Shown here piece by piece: positions 47,003 to 59,773 of a stretch of 64,000 nt of DNA; the first letter of the stretch is position 1, and every line of letters begins with the position of its first letter. The notes below the pieces were generated by a model. The model was not told where the DNA came from, made no database searches, and saw only the letters and a list, made by a program, of their open reading frames with translations. The DNA comes from Sphagnum compactum. Its lineage: Eukaryota; Bryophyta; Sphagnopsida; Sphagnales. Made by a program: the position numbers and the translations under genes. The DNA is taken from contig OZ234500.1 of the NCBI GenBank assembly GCA_965153455.1, positions 15,127,579 to 15,191,578 of the forward strand, in the 5' to 3' direction.

Positions 47003-47168
47003 CTGCTCTCCATCAGGCGGATGACTTGTGTTTGAAGCAGTATGGAGCAGGAAGGAGCAGGCCGGGAATGAAAGAGAGAGAAAAAAGCCACGAGAAAGAG
47101 AAGAAGGTGGCGAGTTTTTGTGGGTCTCTGGCAACGGGTTCTCCATTGCTTGATCGATTGATCCAAAC

Positions 47169-50100
47169 ATGGAGTTATGGTGGGTGGTTTTGGTATTGGG
47201 TGTGATCTTCTTGGCATTATTGGCTCGATCGCTTGTCTACCACTACCTCATTCCGATGTTGCGAGTTCCTGCAATCGACGTTGATGCTTCGGATGGTACT
47301 GCAATTTTCAAATCTCTATTCAAAGTGCATTTTCAAACCTCACTTACCCGTTCAGTCTCGGTTTGAAAAATGGATCGTAAATGATAGACTTTGGCCTTGA
47401 AGTAGTACATTAGGGTTCGATGCTTCGGATGGTGCTACAGTTCTCAAATCTCTTGTCAAAATGGATTTTGGACCTCACTCACCCCTATTCAGTCTCGGTT
47501 TGAAAATTGGATCGGAAGTGGTAGAAATTGGCTCTGAAGTAGTGTATTAAGGTTTCAGTCTTTGGAAGTAGTATGTTAGGGTTTGACGCTTCGGACAGTA
47601 CTACAGTTCTCAAATCTCTTGTCAAAATGCATTTTGGACTTCACTCACCCATTCAGTCTTGGTGTTTGAAAAATGCAGTGAAAATGTAGACTTTGGCTGT
47701 GACCTAGTATATTAGGGTTTGAGTCCTATGGAAGTAAGTCTTTGGAAAGTATTAGTGTTTGGATCTCTTGGCATGTTGCAATATGAGTTTTCCATGTCAT
47801 AGAACTGTATTTCTTGTGGAAATGCAATGAAAGAAAATTTCAGTTGCTGTGGATGTTTGCTGAAGCTTTTGGAGACTGTTTGGTATGCTTAAATACTGTT
47901 CTTTATTATTGTTCTGTTTCATGTTTCTGTTTTGCAGTAAATGGATTTTCCTTTTTTTGTCTCCTTCAGTCTGCTGTGATATTGATCTGTGGCACTGATA
48001 GGCATTAGAGGGCAACGTGTTCTAAGGAACGTCAGTATTGCAGCTCAGATCAGCTTTGCCACTGTCAGTTTGCTTGAAGCTTGTCCATGTCCAGTTTGGA
48101 AATTCTGAGTCCACTGAAATGAGCTTGACAATGTCAGATCTGGTGACACTCGCAATGATTGCAATGGTTTTCTTGTGAACAAAGCTTGTTGATTAATGTA
48201 ATTTGTGTTGCCCATGTGCAGTGATTTTGAAAAATACCGAATCCCCTGAAGACAATTATATCTATGTAAGCTCTTGTCCATGTCCTTTCTGATTCCACTT
48301 TTTGGACAAGATGCTCCAACTGCTCAGACAAGTTCATGTCAATGCTGGTACACTGCAGACTCCAGAAATGAACTATTAGATTGAAAGCACCACCAAGAAC
48401 AGTGTGTCATTTACCTGGATCCTGGAAACACTCCCATAACTGGTTTTCTCAAATTTGTCATGCGTTCTGCAATCATCTTCACTCACCATAGGCATACATG
48501 CCTTGGAAATGAAAAATACATGTGCTTGCAGATTCCAAAGAAAGTGAAAAACTCAGAAAGAGTGCAGTGTTATGAACCAGCTACTATGAAGTACTTGGGC
48601 TTCTTTCCGATAGTGAAACCTGAGGAGGTAAGCTTTCCTGAGTCCTCCTTGAACATGGAAATGAGGAGATTGTTTGGTAGTCTCTGTCTTTCTACTTGTT
48701 TGTGTCTGCCTTTTGTTCTACAAAGTATGGTTTGGTGTACATCCCACGATTGTTGAAGCTGATCAAAATCTTTTGAGTTAAGCTGGAGCAAAAAATTCAT
48801 GTGGTTCAGGTCAGGGAGCACGTGAAGCAAGCACGGGAAGCACAGAAGACATGGGCAGATAGTAGTTTCAAACAGCGCCGTCTCCTGTTACGCATAATGC
48901 TCAAATATATTCTTGATCACCAAGAGCTGATTTGCCAGTAAGCATCTTTTTCATGTTCTATCCAACTTCAATCTGAGAGAATTATGCATTGTTGGGTTTG
49001 TCATACATTCTATTTGTGACAGAAACTCAGTACATCAGTTAGACATTGACCTCCACCCATCTGGAGAGCTGATGGAGTCACTGGGATGCAATGGTAGGGA
49101 GTCAATGCCATGCATGTTGCTGTTGAAGGTCCCTGAACTCATGTATAAATGTCACTGTCATTTGAACTGCTCCTCAGTTTTCTGTTTGGTCTTGTTCTCT
49201 CTTTTCTTTTGGGTTGGGCTTCCTCTTTTTCATGGTTGCTGATTTGTTACTCTTAGATTGTCAGATCTGAAATATCTATAATTATCAGGTCGTCTCTCAA
49301 TTCTTGTCAGTTTGACTGAAATTGTACATATGTAATAATTCTCTCTAAGTATAAAGGCAATCTTTTTGTGAGAGGGAAGGAGATTGTGAAAGCCCTCTTC
49401 AACCAAAAACTGTTCCTAAACTCTTGGTTTTTTAAACAAATGCAAATTCTTGATTAGCCTCCAAGCCAGGTTATTTGGACCTTCATTTGTTATGCATGAC
49501 AGTTGTCTTTGGATAACAGTATGTTGGGGTTTGTCTTGGAAAGGGTGTCGGCCAGAGATTCAGGGAAAACCATGGTAGATGCAGCCCTAGGTGAGATCTT
49601 GACAACATGTGAGAAGATCAACTGGCTACTCAAGGAGGGGGAGCGCTGGCTCAAACCAGAATATAGGTGCTTCTCCTAACTCTGCTGAAGTTCAGTTGTT
49701 ACTCTTTTTCTCTTTGAAATGTCAGAGGCTGGATGAACTTGAGGAGATGTGGGCTGTTTGATCAAAACCTTCCTTCTGATGCAGTTGTGGTGCTGCTACT
49801 TGTTACCTAAAAGGAGGTGTAGAACAGAATGCTTATCACTCCAATCAGTTTCCATAGGTGGTTGGTAGCATAGCATAGATTTGAGGGTGAACCAGTGTTG
49901 AGAGCATCTTACTGCATTCGCAGTTGAACATGGGTGCACGGGCAGGTCTGCAGGAACAGTTATGCTACACAAGTCAAACAGGGTGGAGTATCACCCCTTA
50001 GGGGTAATTGGGGCAATTGTCCCCTGGAACTATCCCTTCCACAACATTTTCAACCCCATGCTAGCAGCTATTTTTTCCGGGAATGCTATTGTAATTAAGG

Positions 50101-53100
50101 TACAACTAAGAAAGAAGCACATATGCCTGTACATTTTGTGTTCTATCTTGCCTATACTTTGGAGGTGTTAAAAAAGATCTTTTGTGCAATTTGCTCTGTC
50201 TCTGGGAATTCTACATCTAGACACAGTTTGAGAATCTCATGTATATGCTGTGTTTGTGACTCTGAAAAGGTATCAGAGCATGCAACTTGGTCTGGCTGCT
50301 TTTACCTGCGCATCATTCATTCTGCATTAATTGCAGCTGGAGCTTCCCCAGATCTAGTTCACATTGTCACTGGGTAAGTGAAGCTACAGCAAACACAGCA
50401 GTCTTTTGAACTTTGTGTCACCTGTCATGTATGGCATCTGATGCTTGAATCCCTTTTGACAGTCCTCATATTGATTTCCAAAAACAGTAGGATGATCTCA
50501 ATAGCAGTATGAAGTGCAGGCCCAGAGTCCAAGAGCTACAGCGGAGTATCCTTGTCTGATCTGGGGTTGTCTAGTAGAACTTCTACTCTCGAAGATAAAT
50601 ATCAACCTATTTGCCTATGTTCATGGTGGCAGGTTTGCTGAGACAGGGGAAGCTTTGGTGGCCTCTGTTGACAAAGTCATATTTGTTGGGTCTACCGGCG
50701 TGGGTCGGAAGGTGCAGTATTTGGATGTCATTCTTGATAACCTCACAGTTGAATGTTCCTTTGACTTTGGACCTTATCCTTGAGAAGTACATGCTTTCCA
50801 TGTGTGTCTGGATCCAGGGACATGGAGGTTTTTCTTGTGTGAGCTTGTTGGCATGCAGCTAGCTCACTTTACTCCTTGTTGATACTTCTCTTTGAGAGGG
50901 AAGATACATGCTGAATTGATGCAGGTTGAATCTATCTAATGTTCACAATCTACTCAGGAGTACTGAAGTGTGAATTGGTTCTTGGTTTTTTAGGTGATGG
51001 AAGCTGCATCAAGGACATTGACTCCTGTCGTGTTGGAGCTTGGTGGCAAAGATGCCTTCATTGTTTGTGATGATGCAGATGTCACTGAGGCAAATTCTCT
51101 GCCATCATCATGTCTCATCTGCATTCAGTTGGAACTAAATTTATTATTATTTCTGCCAGCTTTATGAATGGGTTGAGATCAACATAAGAAATCTTGTCAT
51201 GCATATCTGTGGGTTCTCCAGTAACCAGTCATGGCCTTACATTGTGCAGTGATTGTTGTCTGCAGGTTGCGCCCATAGCAGTCAGGGGTGCATTACAGTC
51301 CAGTGGACAGAACTGTGCAGGGGCTGAGCGTTTCTATGTGCAAGAACCTGTGTATGAGAAATTTGTGAAAGAAGTCAGCTCCATTGTTAAATCTGTACGA
51401 ATGGTAAGTTTTGCTAACTCTCTTCTTTCTTGGGTCCTGTAGAGTTTCATCAGTTGCTATCTGTAAAATGACTGCTTATAGTCATCAAACAACCTTTAAC
51501 AGGGTTCAATTTGCATCTTTCTTTTAATGTGTGCAAACAAAAGAGGTCTTATTTTCACAACTATGTGTGTCTTCACTGAGATGGAATGTCCATCAAATTT
51601 CACTCAGGTCTTGCTCCCATTACCATCATGGCTCTCTTTGGGAGCCTAAAACCTTTTTCCTTCCATAGAGACCTCATTTGATTCTCCTCTGATTGGTACC
51701 AGCTGTACCACATTTGATCATGGTCCTTCACCAGCCTCAGAGGGCAATGATATTCCTTAATTGAACAACAGAACTTTCATCTACATGTTCTTCCCCTATC
51801 AAGAAGATGTCTCTTGAGTGCTAGCCAACATCATGTCTGAGTCTTCCCATTGCTTCCGGAAAGGCAACAGAAACTCAGGACGCAGATTGTGTATAATGGT
51901 TTGCCCAAGTTTTTGGGAAGATTATTATATGCTTATGTACACCCACTGTTGGGCGCTGATGAACTCAGTGGGTAGTCATGGCAGCTTGTCACTGCCGTTC
52001 GTGATGAAGGTGATGGTCTGTCACTTTGTGAGCGACTCTCATGAGGTTATGACTGCACTCATTGTCTTGTTACCTATAATTGTTGTTGTGGAGATTTCTC
52101 TGCAACTTCATCAAGCTTCTTCCCCTATCAAGAGACTATTTTTGCAAATCATCTCTGCATGTTCTTTCTAACATTCTTCCTAAAGATAACTGTAGAGTCT
52201 AAGCTAGGTAATCAAAGGAGCAATTTCACCTGATCAGGTACATGTATCCTTCATCTGATGGAACTTTTGGTGAGAACTGTGTCGACAGGGCTTACCACTG
52301 GAACAGCAGTCTGATATGGGCGCTATCTGTATGTCAGAGCATGTAGAAAAGCTTCATTCATTGGTTGATGAGGCTTTACAGGATGGGGCAGAGTGTACTG
52401 TTCGTGGGATCCATTCTATGGGGAAGATTGGTGAGGAACTTGTAGGCCAATTCTTTCCACCTACAGTGCTTATCAATGTCAACCACTCAATGCGTATCAT
52501 GCAAGAAGAGGTGCAATTCTCTTTCTCTGTCACCCAGTTTCCCTGTAATCTTGTTGTGCTACTTATGGTCAAAACCTCACTAATCCATGTTCCTGTTTTT
52601 AAGGTTTGGTGACATTCCCCAAGGTAGGTGGGTATGTGTGTCTACATGCCATCCAACTCCCAAAGTCTCTTTGCAAATGGGAGTAAGCTTTGGCATGCAG
52701 TGACCTGCTTAACGTCTGCATGCAAAATCTTGTGCTAAATACGAGGCACATAACTATCCATGTACTATTATTTTGTGTGCAGGTATTTGGCCCAATCATT
52801 TCAATAATGAAGTTTCAGACTGACCAAGAGGCTGTTGATTTGGCCAATGATTGCAATTTTGGGCTTGGCTGTGCTGTTTTCTCGAAAGACAAGAGACGAG
52901 CTAATGCTATTGCCTCTAAAATCTACTGTGGAATGGCAACAATCAATGACTTTGCTACTACATACATGTCCCAGGTAAGGAAGGGCCCAGGTTCTGGCTC
53001 TGTGGGAGTCTTGCTCTACTGCTTTCCTCTTTAATGCCCAAGAGGTATGTGATAGTCTCTCAGCAAATGTCTGTCTACAGGTCCTGCTACTATTTCCAGT

Positions 53101-53980
53101 ACTTGACAAGCTGTTCAGCAGGTTCCTTCAACTGTAAGGAGAGCATCATGCCCTGAAACATGTGAAGGATGACTGATTCCTGTTGTCTGTAGGAGTTCTA
53201 TTGTGAAGAACTGGTAGAATTTTTCTGGTATATGTGGAGGGCACCTTACCTTCAGTAAAATTTCTGCCTCAACAGATGATGGCACCTTAAGCATAAGGGT
53301 CCTCATAATGGTGCTGTGCTTGGCTCCGGCCTCACACAGGGCCCTTATTCCTAGAACAGCCCTGTTCTTGGTTCTACCCTACACATACAAAGCTTCACAT
53401 GCATTAGCTGATGAGACCCTTCTGTTTTTTAACTGTCAAGAAGTTGTATGCTTGTCATGTGAAAGTTGGCACTAGTGGATGTGGATGTTGCTGTTGTGCA
53501 GGCACTTCCCTTTGGAGGGGTGAAGCATAGCGGATTTGACCGATTTGCTGGCATAGAAGGGCTTCGTGGTTGTTGCTTGGTGAAGGCAGTTACTGAAGAC
53601 AGATGGCCTTTCATTCGGACTGTAATTCCAAAGCTGTTGCAGGTACTAAATCTAACTTTTGAGAGATCTCCTTTCCCAGTTTTCACTGCCTACACTCTCA
53701 ACTCCAGCTTCAGTCTGAAGAACTGAGTTGTAGCTGAGTCTTTGCTGTTGTTTCTGGAAATGCAACAGAAATGTATTTTCATGTCATGTAGTCCTTCTCT
53801 TTGACACTCTTGTAATTATCACTTTTGATGCAGTATCCAGTTGCAGACAATGCCTTTGAGTTTCAGGGTGCCCTCATTCGAATGTTCTATGGTCTTGATG
53901 TCTGGACCAAGATCGATGGGCTGAGAGGGGTTCTCAAAGCCCTCTCTGCTGCGAACAAGAAGACACCTGTCCAGAAATAA
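47169..53980 (+). CDS. ALDH22A1: Aldehyde dehydrogenase family 22 (ALDH22A1)
   Basis: This plant family oxidises aldehydes with NAD(P)+; its physiological substrate is not settled. Fourteen exons join exactly to 596 aa, the length I recall for the Arabidopsis protein: 47169-47295, 48222-48265, 48532-48627, 48810-48937, 49544-49666, 49946-50099, 50270-50373, 50633-50711, 50994-51089, 51266-51403, 52289-52510, 52783-52974, 53502-53642 and 53834-53980. The N-terminus is a membrane anchor ([17 protein letters not shown]) followed by PAIDVDASD, so the enzyme is probably membrane-bound. Cofactor and catalytic motifs are intact: [29 protein letters not shown] with the general-base Glu, [11 protein letters not shown] with the catalytic Cys, FGPI, and [16 protein letters not shown]. 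Intron 9 appears to use a GC donor (GAG then gcaaat). Intron 1 carries a tandem repeat that copies the end of exon 1. Confidence 0.97.
47283..47715. repeat. Three-copy tandem repeat spanning the ALDH22A1 exon 1 end and intron 1
   Basis: Copies start at 47283 (GATGCTTCGGATGGTACT, the last 13 coding bases plus donor), 47419 (GATGCTTCGGATGGTGCT) and 47585 (GACGCTTCGGACAGTACT). Each continues with ...CAAATCTC...CATTTT...CTCAC...TTCAGTCTCGGTTTG and TTAGGGTT near its end. Spacings are 136 and 166 bases. The second copy keeps a usable donor, while the third has lost it (GGACAGTACT). Confidence 0.9.
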
Positions 53981-54508
53981 ACACAGGATGCAGCTCAGTA
54001 TCATAGAAACAACGCAACAAGCTGATTCTGGCTAAGATTTCATGTTGCATTCAAGTAACCTTCTACATTATTGCGTCCAGTGACAATTCCTTCATGCCTT
54101 AAGGCCATGGAAATTGGAATCTACAATGTGAGTTAAAAAAAGCAACAGACAATAGTCTTGTGGACTGGAAAAGCTACTCATGTTGGCTTGATACAATTAC
54201 ATGGCAATCCTTTGTAGAATGGTTGGAAGAGTAGGTTTGGAGTTATAAATTATTCCTTAGATGTCCTCCTACTGACACATTTGGACACAATTTCAATGTT
54301 GCAAGAAAATCTATGAGAAGATTCTTTGAGGCAGGTGTACCTTCTGCATGTAAGAAGATTGTGCGTTGACGAGCCATGTCAGGCTGTCCTTCATCTCTTG
54401 ATTGCTTTCTCTATTACTGAATTCTGAAATTCCACCTTGCAAAATGCAGAGAAGAATCTGTCTCTTCTTTCTCTGTTTTAGGACTCAGTCTTTCTTGACC
54501 CTGGAGAC

Positions 54509-54514
54509 AATAAA
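54509..54514 (+). terminator. Candidate polyadenylation signal AATAAA for ALDH22A1
   Basis: A canonical hexamer lies 529 bases beyond the ALDH22A1 stop codon, in a sequence of transcript-like composition. Plant signals are loose, so this is only a candidate. Confidence 0.3.
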
Positions 54515-55129
54515 GAGACCATTCTTGAGAGATTTTATTGGGCCCCTTGAAATCCCTGTCCCTGTCGCTGTCCCTGTGATTGGTTCAATTGATTGATAAG
54601 GTTGTTTTTGTCTTTTCTAAGCCACCTCTGCTGTTTCTATGTTACCAGCTCTTCTGCAATCTTTGTCTTCCTTGTCTGTGTCTCTTCAACAAGCTTTGAG
54701 TTTCTGATCCAATGACTCAAATTTGGGTACGGGGATTTAGTTTCTTGTGATTTTGCACAGAAGGTAGCGGTTTTTTTTTTTTTTTTTAAAAACAAATCCA
54801 AAGTTGCTATATCTGATATGTAGGATTTTGTTGCATTTTGTTTTGCTGGACTGTTGATGTAAGATTTTGTTGTTTTGTTTGCTGTGAATTTTCCAAAAAG
54901 TACAACTATATGCCATATAGATATTAACAACCTTGGATTTGTTTGAACTAAGTATGAATTATAGGTGAGTTTGTGCTTTTGTATTTTTCTTATTAGGAAA
55001 ATCATATATATTAATTTAGTAAGTCCTGTCTGTGACGGGGGTTTTGGGGGGTGGGGGAGGAAGAGGCCGGTGAAGCAATGGGCGATGCCCAACACTATGT
55101 CTGTGACAGGGCTTGGTCTGTCAGTCTGT

Positions 55130-55450
55130 TTTGGGCACGGGACTGGATACGGACTGGGCACGGGCGGGTTGGGCCCGGGAGATGGGCACGGCATGGACGG
55201 ACTGGGCACGGGCGGGCACGATACAGTCGGACTGGGCACGGACTGGGCACGGGCACGGGCGCGGGACTGGGCATGGGCACGGGCGGACTGGGCACGGGCA
55301 CGGGACTGGGCATGGGCACGGGCGGACTGGGCACGGACTGGGCACGGGCACGGGCACGGGACTGGGCATGGGCACGAGCGGACTGGGCACGGGCTAAGCA
55401 CGGGCGAATTGGGCACGGCACGGGCGGGCTGGACACGGGCGGATTGTGTC
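55130..55450. repeat. GC-rich minisatellite, GGGCACGGGC/GGACTGGGCAC units
   Basis: About 320 bases are built almost entirely from GGACTGGGCAC, GGGCACGGGCGG and GGCATGGGCACGGG blocks. Most blocks are multiples of three, so several frames on both strands stay open and yield Arg-Ala-Asp-Trp or Cys-Pro-Val repeats. These frames lack splice logic and conserved sequence and are not taken as genes. Confidence 0.9.
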
Positions 55451-58400
55451 CGAACGTCACAGGTACCCACTAGTCCTATTAACACAAACTCACAAATTAG
55501 GGGTATAGTTTTGCCATGTGGTTGGTACTGTAAACCCTAATGTGGGTGTACAATGTACCCTAATTTATAGTCTTCACATATAGTCTTCCTTGGCTTTAAT
55601 ATAACATGTTATATTTCTTAAGTTGTTTGTGTAGTGTCGTGAAATCCTTGTTTTTACAAAGATGCTTGGGTATGAAGGTTAAAAGACTTTTGTTATAACC
55701 AGTGTGTAGTAATTCTGTTTGTACTCTATTTGTGGTCTGAGAGGTGGTGATAAAAAACAATTGTGGTTTGTTTCTATTTTGGAACAAGATGATTAGAAGA
55801 AGTGTTTTTGTTTTGTTATATTGTAGGTTTCACTAGCCCAGTTTTGTTTTTTTGGGGTCTAAATTGAAGGAGTATTTGTAAAGTATGGTTTGTTGTTGTT
55901 GTTGTTGTTATACAAAGACTGTTTAATGTGGTGTGTGCTGTTGTGTTTGGTCAAGTAGTTGTGAGTAAATGTTTTTTTTTTATGATCAGTTTTTAGCATT
56001 TTTGTTCCCCTATAGTGTATGTTTTGATGCTATTGTTTCTTGTTTTTTTTGGTTGTGTAATCAAACTTTAGCAATTGTTTTGTTTTATTATATGTTTTAT
56101 TATTATTTGTAGTGGTTCTGTTTTGGAGCTGATGCATAGATGACCCTTGTTCCAAGTTGAAGTAAAATAATTGTGTCAAGCCTTGGTAAGTGGCATAAGA
56201 ATCTCACGGTTGTACTCTACAACAACTTGCATGGCCAAATCAAGGCCCACATAATTTTGGATGTGTTATAGATTTTTAAATCACATGTCAAGCATAAGAA
56301 TCAACGCATTGTAAGTAGCACAGGGTTGAAATGATAATGCAATGGCATCAACACATCAATAACTTTAGCTTTCATGCGATGTCCAAGATACATCAATTTA
56401 TCATCAAAATCTTTAACCTAGAGTCAACAAATTAAAAAATAAAAACCCTAAACAAAAAATGAAAAAACCAAACCTTAAACAAAAAACCAAAGCCAACAAA
56501 AAAATTTAACTCTAATCTCTAAACTCTTAACCCATTTTTTAAAATCCAAATAATAATCTTTGCAAAAAGACTAAGCATCCTTAAAAGAAACCTCCCACAT
56601 TTCACCACATACGTTAAGGTCATTAGTAACATATTGACAATATTTTGTCATGGCATGCCCATTACAAATGACAACATAAGGTTATGGCAATTATAATGGA
56701 ACACAAGACACAATGTTCATTAAAGTTGCAATGAAGGTATTCAAATTGGCCCCTTCATTTTAAACTTGTGTTATGACCTTGTCTAGCAAAGCAAGTCTTT
56801 CAATTACACAACCATGGTGGCCTTTGATGTTTCATGAACCTCAAAAATCCCAACCATAATATGACATGTTTCTCACTTTTTGTTAATGTTATTTGCAAGA
56901 AGAGCAAAAGTGTCAAAGCTTCCTCAAGACATCCACAAGTCAAAAGTGGTAATGATTGTGATTGTTTCTACAAGGGCATGAAGTAGATACCATTTGATGA
57001 TTTTGTTGACCACCATTTGGATAATTTCACTAGTGAATTGTCATCTACTAGGAAACACAACACAATTGCACTAATGAAGGATAAGTCTTTAGATGTTTTC
57101 AATGGAGCTCAATGGACGGTAGCCTTTTATGGTGTGAATACTAGATCCTCAAATAACTATTCTTGAGTAGGGCTCTATTTTTTTTATGAAATTCCACTAC
57201 TACAAAAATCAACAATGGAGGTTGTGTTTGAGTTTTCTGTCTTCTAAATAGTTTGATAAACGTGAGATTGTATGCCACCACTAAAGTGTCATATTTGGTA
57301 CAATTTTAGAATTGCAAAATATTCGAAACAACATGACGATTCATGGTAGTTGTGCCATGGTCTTTGTTATACATAACCAAATTTTTCTTACTTTAGGTAG
57401 AACTTTGACCTACCTTTTCTTCCTGTACATTGTGGCACAAAATGCATCTCATTCTTTGAAACTTACAATCATCCAAAACAGTAATAAGGTCATTAAGTTT
57501 GAAAAATGCTCACATATTTGTTAATTTTTGACATGTGATCCAAGCTTTTGGTTGAATTTTAGTTAAACATACAACTATTCTTATTGCACTCAACTTTAAG
57601 AATCTCCAAGTCATTTTCACTGACGTCTCTATCAGTAGCTATTTGAATAGGATCTGTTTAAAATCCAAGCGCACCACCACCACTCCCAACCTCCTAGGCT
57701 TCACTAATGCTAACACCATAATTAGTTATAAATAAAAGAAATCCCTCCCCATCTTCCATCATTCCATTCATAAAAAAGATCTTGATTGTTTACATTCATT
57801 ATAAATTGACAATGAAAAATAAACCCTAAAAATGTAGAGCAAAAGACACCATAAACCTTAAACTAAGGAAGGTGAAGAACAACATGGAAATCAGAAGAGC
57901 ACTGGAGCATAACCATCAACAATGGAAATTGGGAAAGTAATTCAGCACAACTATTGACGATGTAAATTGAATGATGAACATAACAAAGCACTTGAACATG
58001 ACAATGAAATTGAAATGTCAATGAATGGGATAATTGAAACCAAAACATAAATTCTTGTGCTTCACTTGTGCTTGAATCTTGAACATGATGATGCAATGAA
58101 AACCAAAATACATAAGACCCTTATGCATTGGTTTAAAATGAGACAATATGCAACAAAAGAGCTTAAAGCTAACTTGAACAACAATGTAAAAGCTTTGAAT
58201 GACATTAAGAGTAGAATAACTTGAGGGCAAATTTGATTCTCCATCATGATTGCAAAAAGTTGCAAACCAACCACTCTCACATCAACAACTCTAAACCAAA
58301 TTAGGCACACTCAAATTTTGCAATATTTTAATTTAAATGTTCTAACCCTAAAGCTTAATGCCTTGCCTAAGGAGATCACTGCTTGTAAATTTAGCTAAAT

Positions 58401-59773
58401 ATATTATAAATATATTCTCATAATGAATTGTAAAGAACCTATTTACATTTAAGTAAATAAAAAATTTCATTTTATTTTATATCAATAAGTTGCACCCTAT
58501 ATTTTTTGCACAATGTTTGGAATAAAATGGAAGTAATATTCTGAGGTGCCTTGCAGTGGTGTGTGATGTGAGATGCCGACTCCACTGGTGCATTTCATGG
58601 ACTTTGCAAAACATAAAGCCTGCCCAGGTAAGGTATATTGACCAAGGCTGAGTGGTGAGGGCACCCCATACCTGAGTGCATGCCCTGGTTCAGAGTTCAG
58701 ACTTTGCCAAATTTTGATACCCAGCTAACACTGGTAAATACTTTTGTGTACTTGTATTAATTTGATGTAAATACTTGTTTGTATGTATTTGTTTTTGATT
58801 CATGGAACTCCTGCTCACACAAGACACATGCCTAGTAAGTTAATAATTCATTCATGCCGAAATTGTGTTCAACTTCACAAAATGCTAAAATTCATACAAT
58901 CATTGAAAAACAGGAGTGATCAGATGACAAAACAAGCAGCTCTGCACCTACTACTAGCTCTTAAAACAATCGGTTATCTTCATCATTGCACCAAAATCAT
59001 TAATGACCAGTCTTAATACCCACAAAGATATGTCTCGTCCTTCAAAAACACACAAACAATCAAAGTTGTACAGCCAAGTCCCGAGCAGTAGTCATCATCA
59101 AATTGCAAGCAAAACAACCTCGAGTAAGGCAAATAGTACCTCTTTACCAACATGGAAAAGACAGTGTATCACACTGCTAGCTCAGAGACTTCCCCTCATC
59201 GATAGATTGTAGCCCTGAAATTTGAGTCCAACTTTCTATGCCTTTCTTCGTAGCTACTCTAATGAGAATTCAGGTTCCCAGAACTTGGCTTACCTTGGTC
59301 TTCATGACTCACCTAATTAACTTATCCCCAAGCTATGCACAATATGAAGACAAGATCTTGGTGAAAATATGTTACCCAAATGGGAGAAAACCCTGGTGGT
59401 GGTGGAGCTAGTGTACAACAGCTCCCATCCTAGAAACAATACTCCTACATCCATTCCTTTACACAGTGTGCAGACATTCTCTCACCAGAAATAACTCAAA
59501 CCTTCAAAGCCAGTTTGCTCAACTTCCAAATCGACAGGCCCATTAACATAGGGATATTCTATGCCCACTGCTCCATGTCATATTGCTAGCTTCTGATTTA
59601 CTGCTCATGAAGGCTCAGGTAAGTCCCAAAATTTATTGAAGCGAAGAAGATCACTCTTTCATATCTTTCTTCCCCTCATTTCTCCCTATTTATTTATACT
59701 GTGGCTGAGCAGGCAGCCTAGAACAAGAATGAATGACTGCTATTTAAATGGTAGTACAAATAACCAGCTATTA

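Larger units (their letters stand above)
53981..59773. other. Convergent intergenic region with repeats, no gene seen
   Basis: This lies between the stop codons of ALDH22A1 (plus) and adenylate kinase (minus). It holds the GC-rich minisatellite, a T-run near 54,770, TTG-rich sequence near 55,800-56,100 and AT-rich DNA. Stretches around 56,600-57,500 and 58,500-58,760 look like worn transposon sequence, but I could not recognise a protein motif. Short open frames (for example 57312-57524, 59003-59212) are not supported. Confidence 0.5.

Noticed and set aside
54637-55540. Long ORFs (up to 282 codons) with Cys-Pro-Val or Arg-Ala-Asp-Trp repeats
   Set aside because: They arise from the GC-rich minisatellite, which is open in several frames on both strands; no signal peptide, splice logic or conserved domain.
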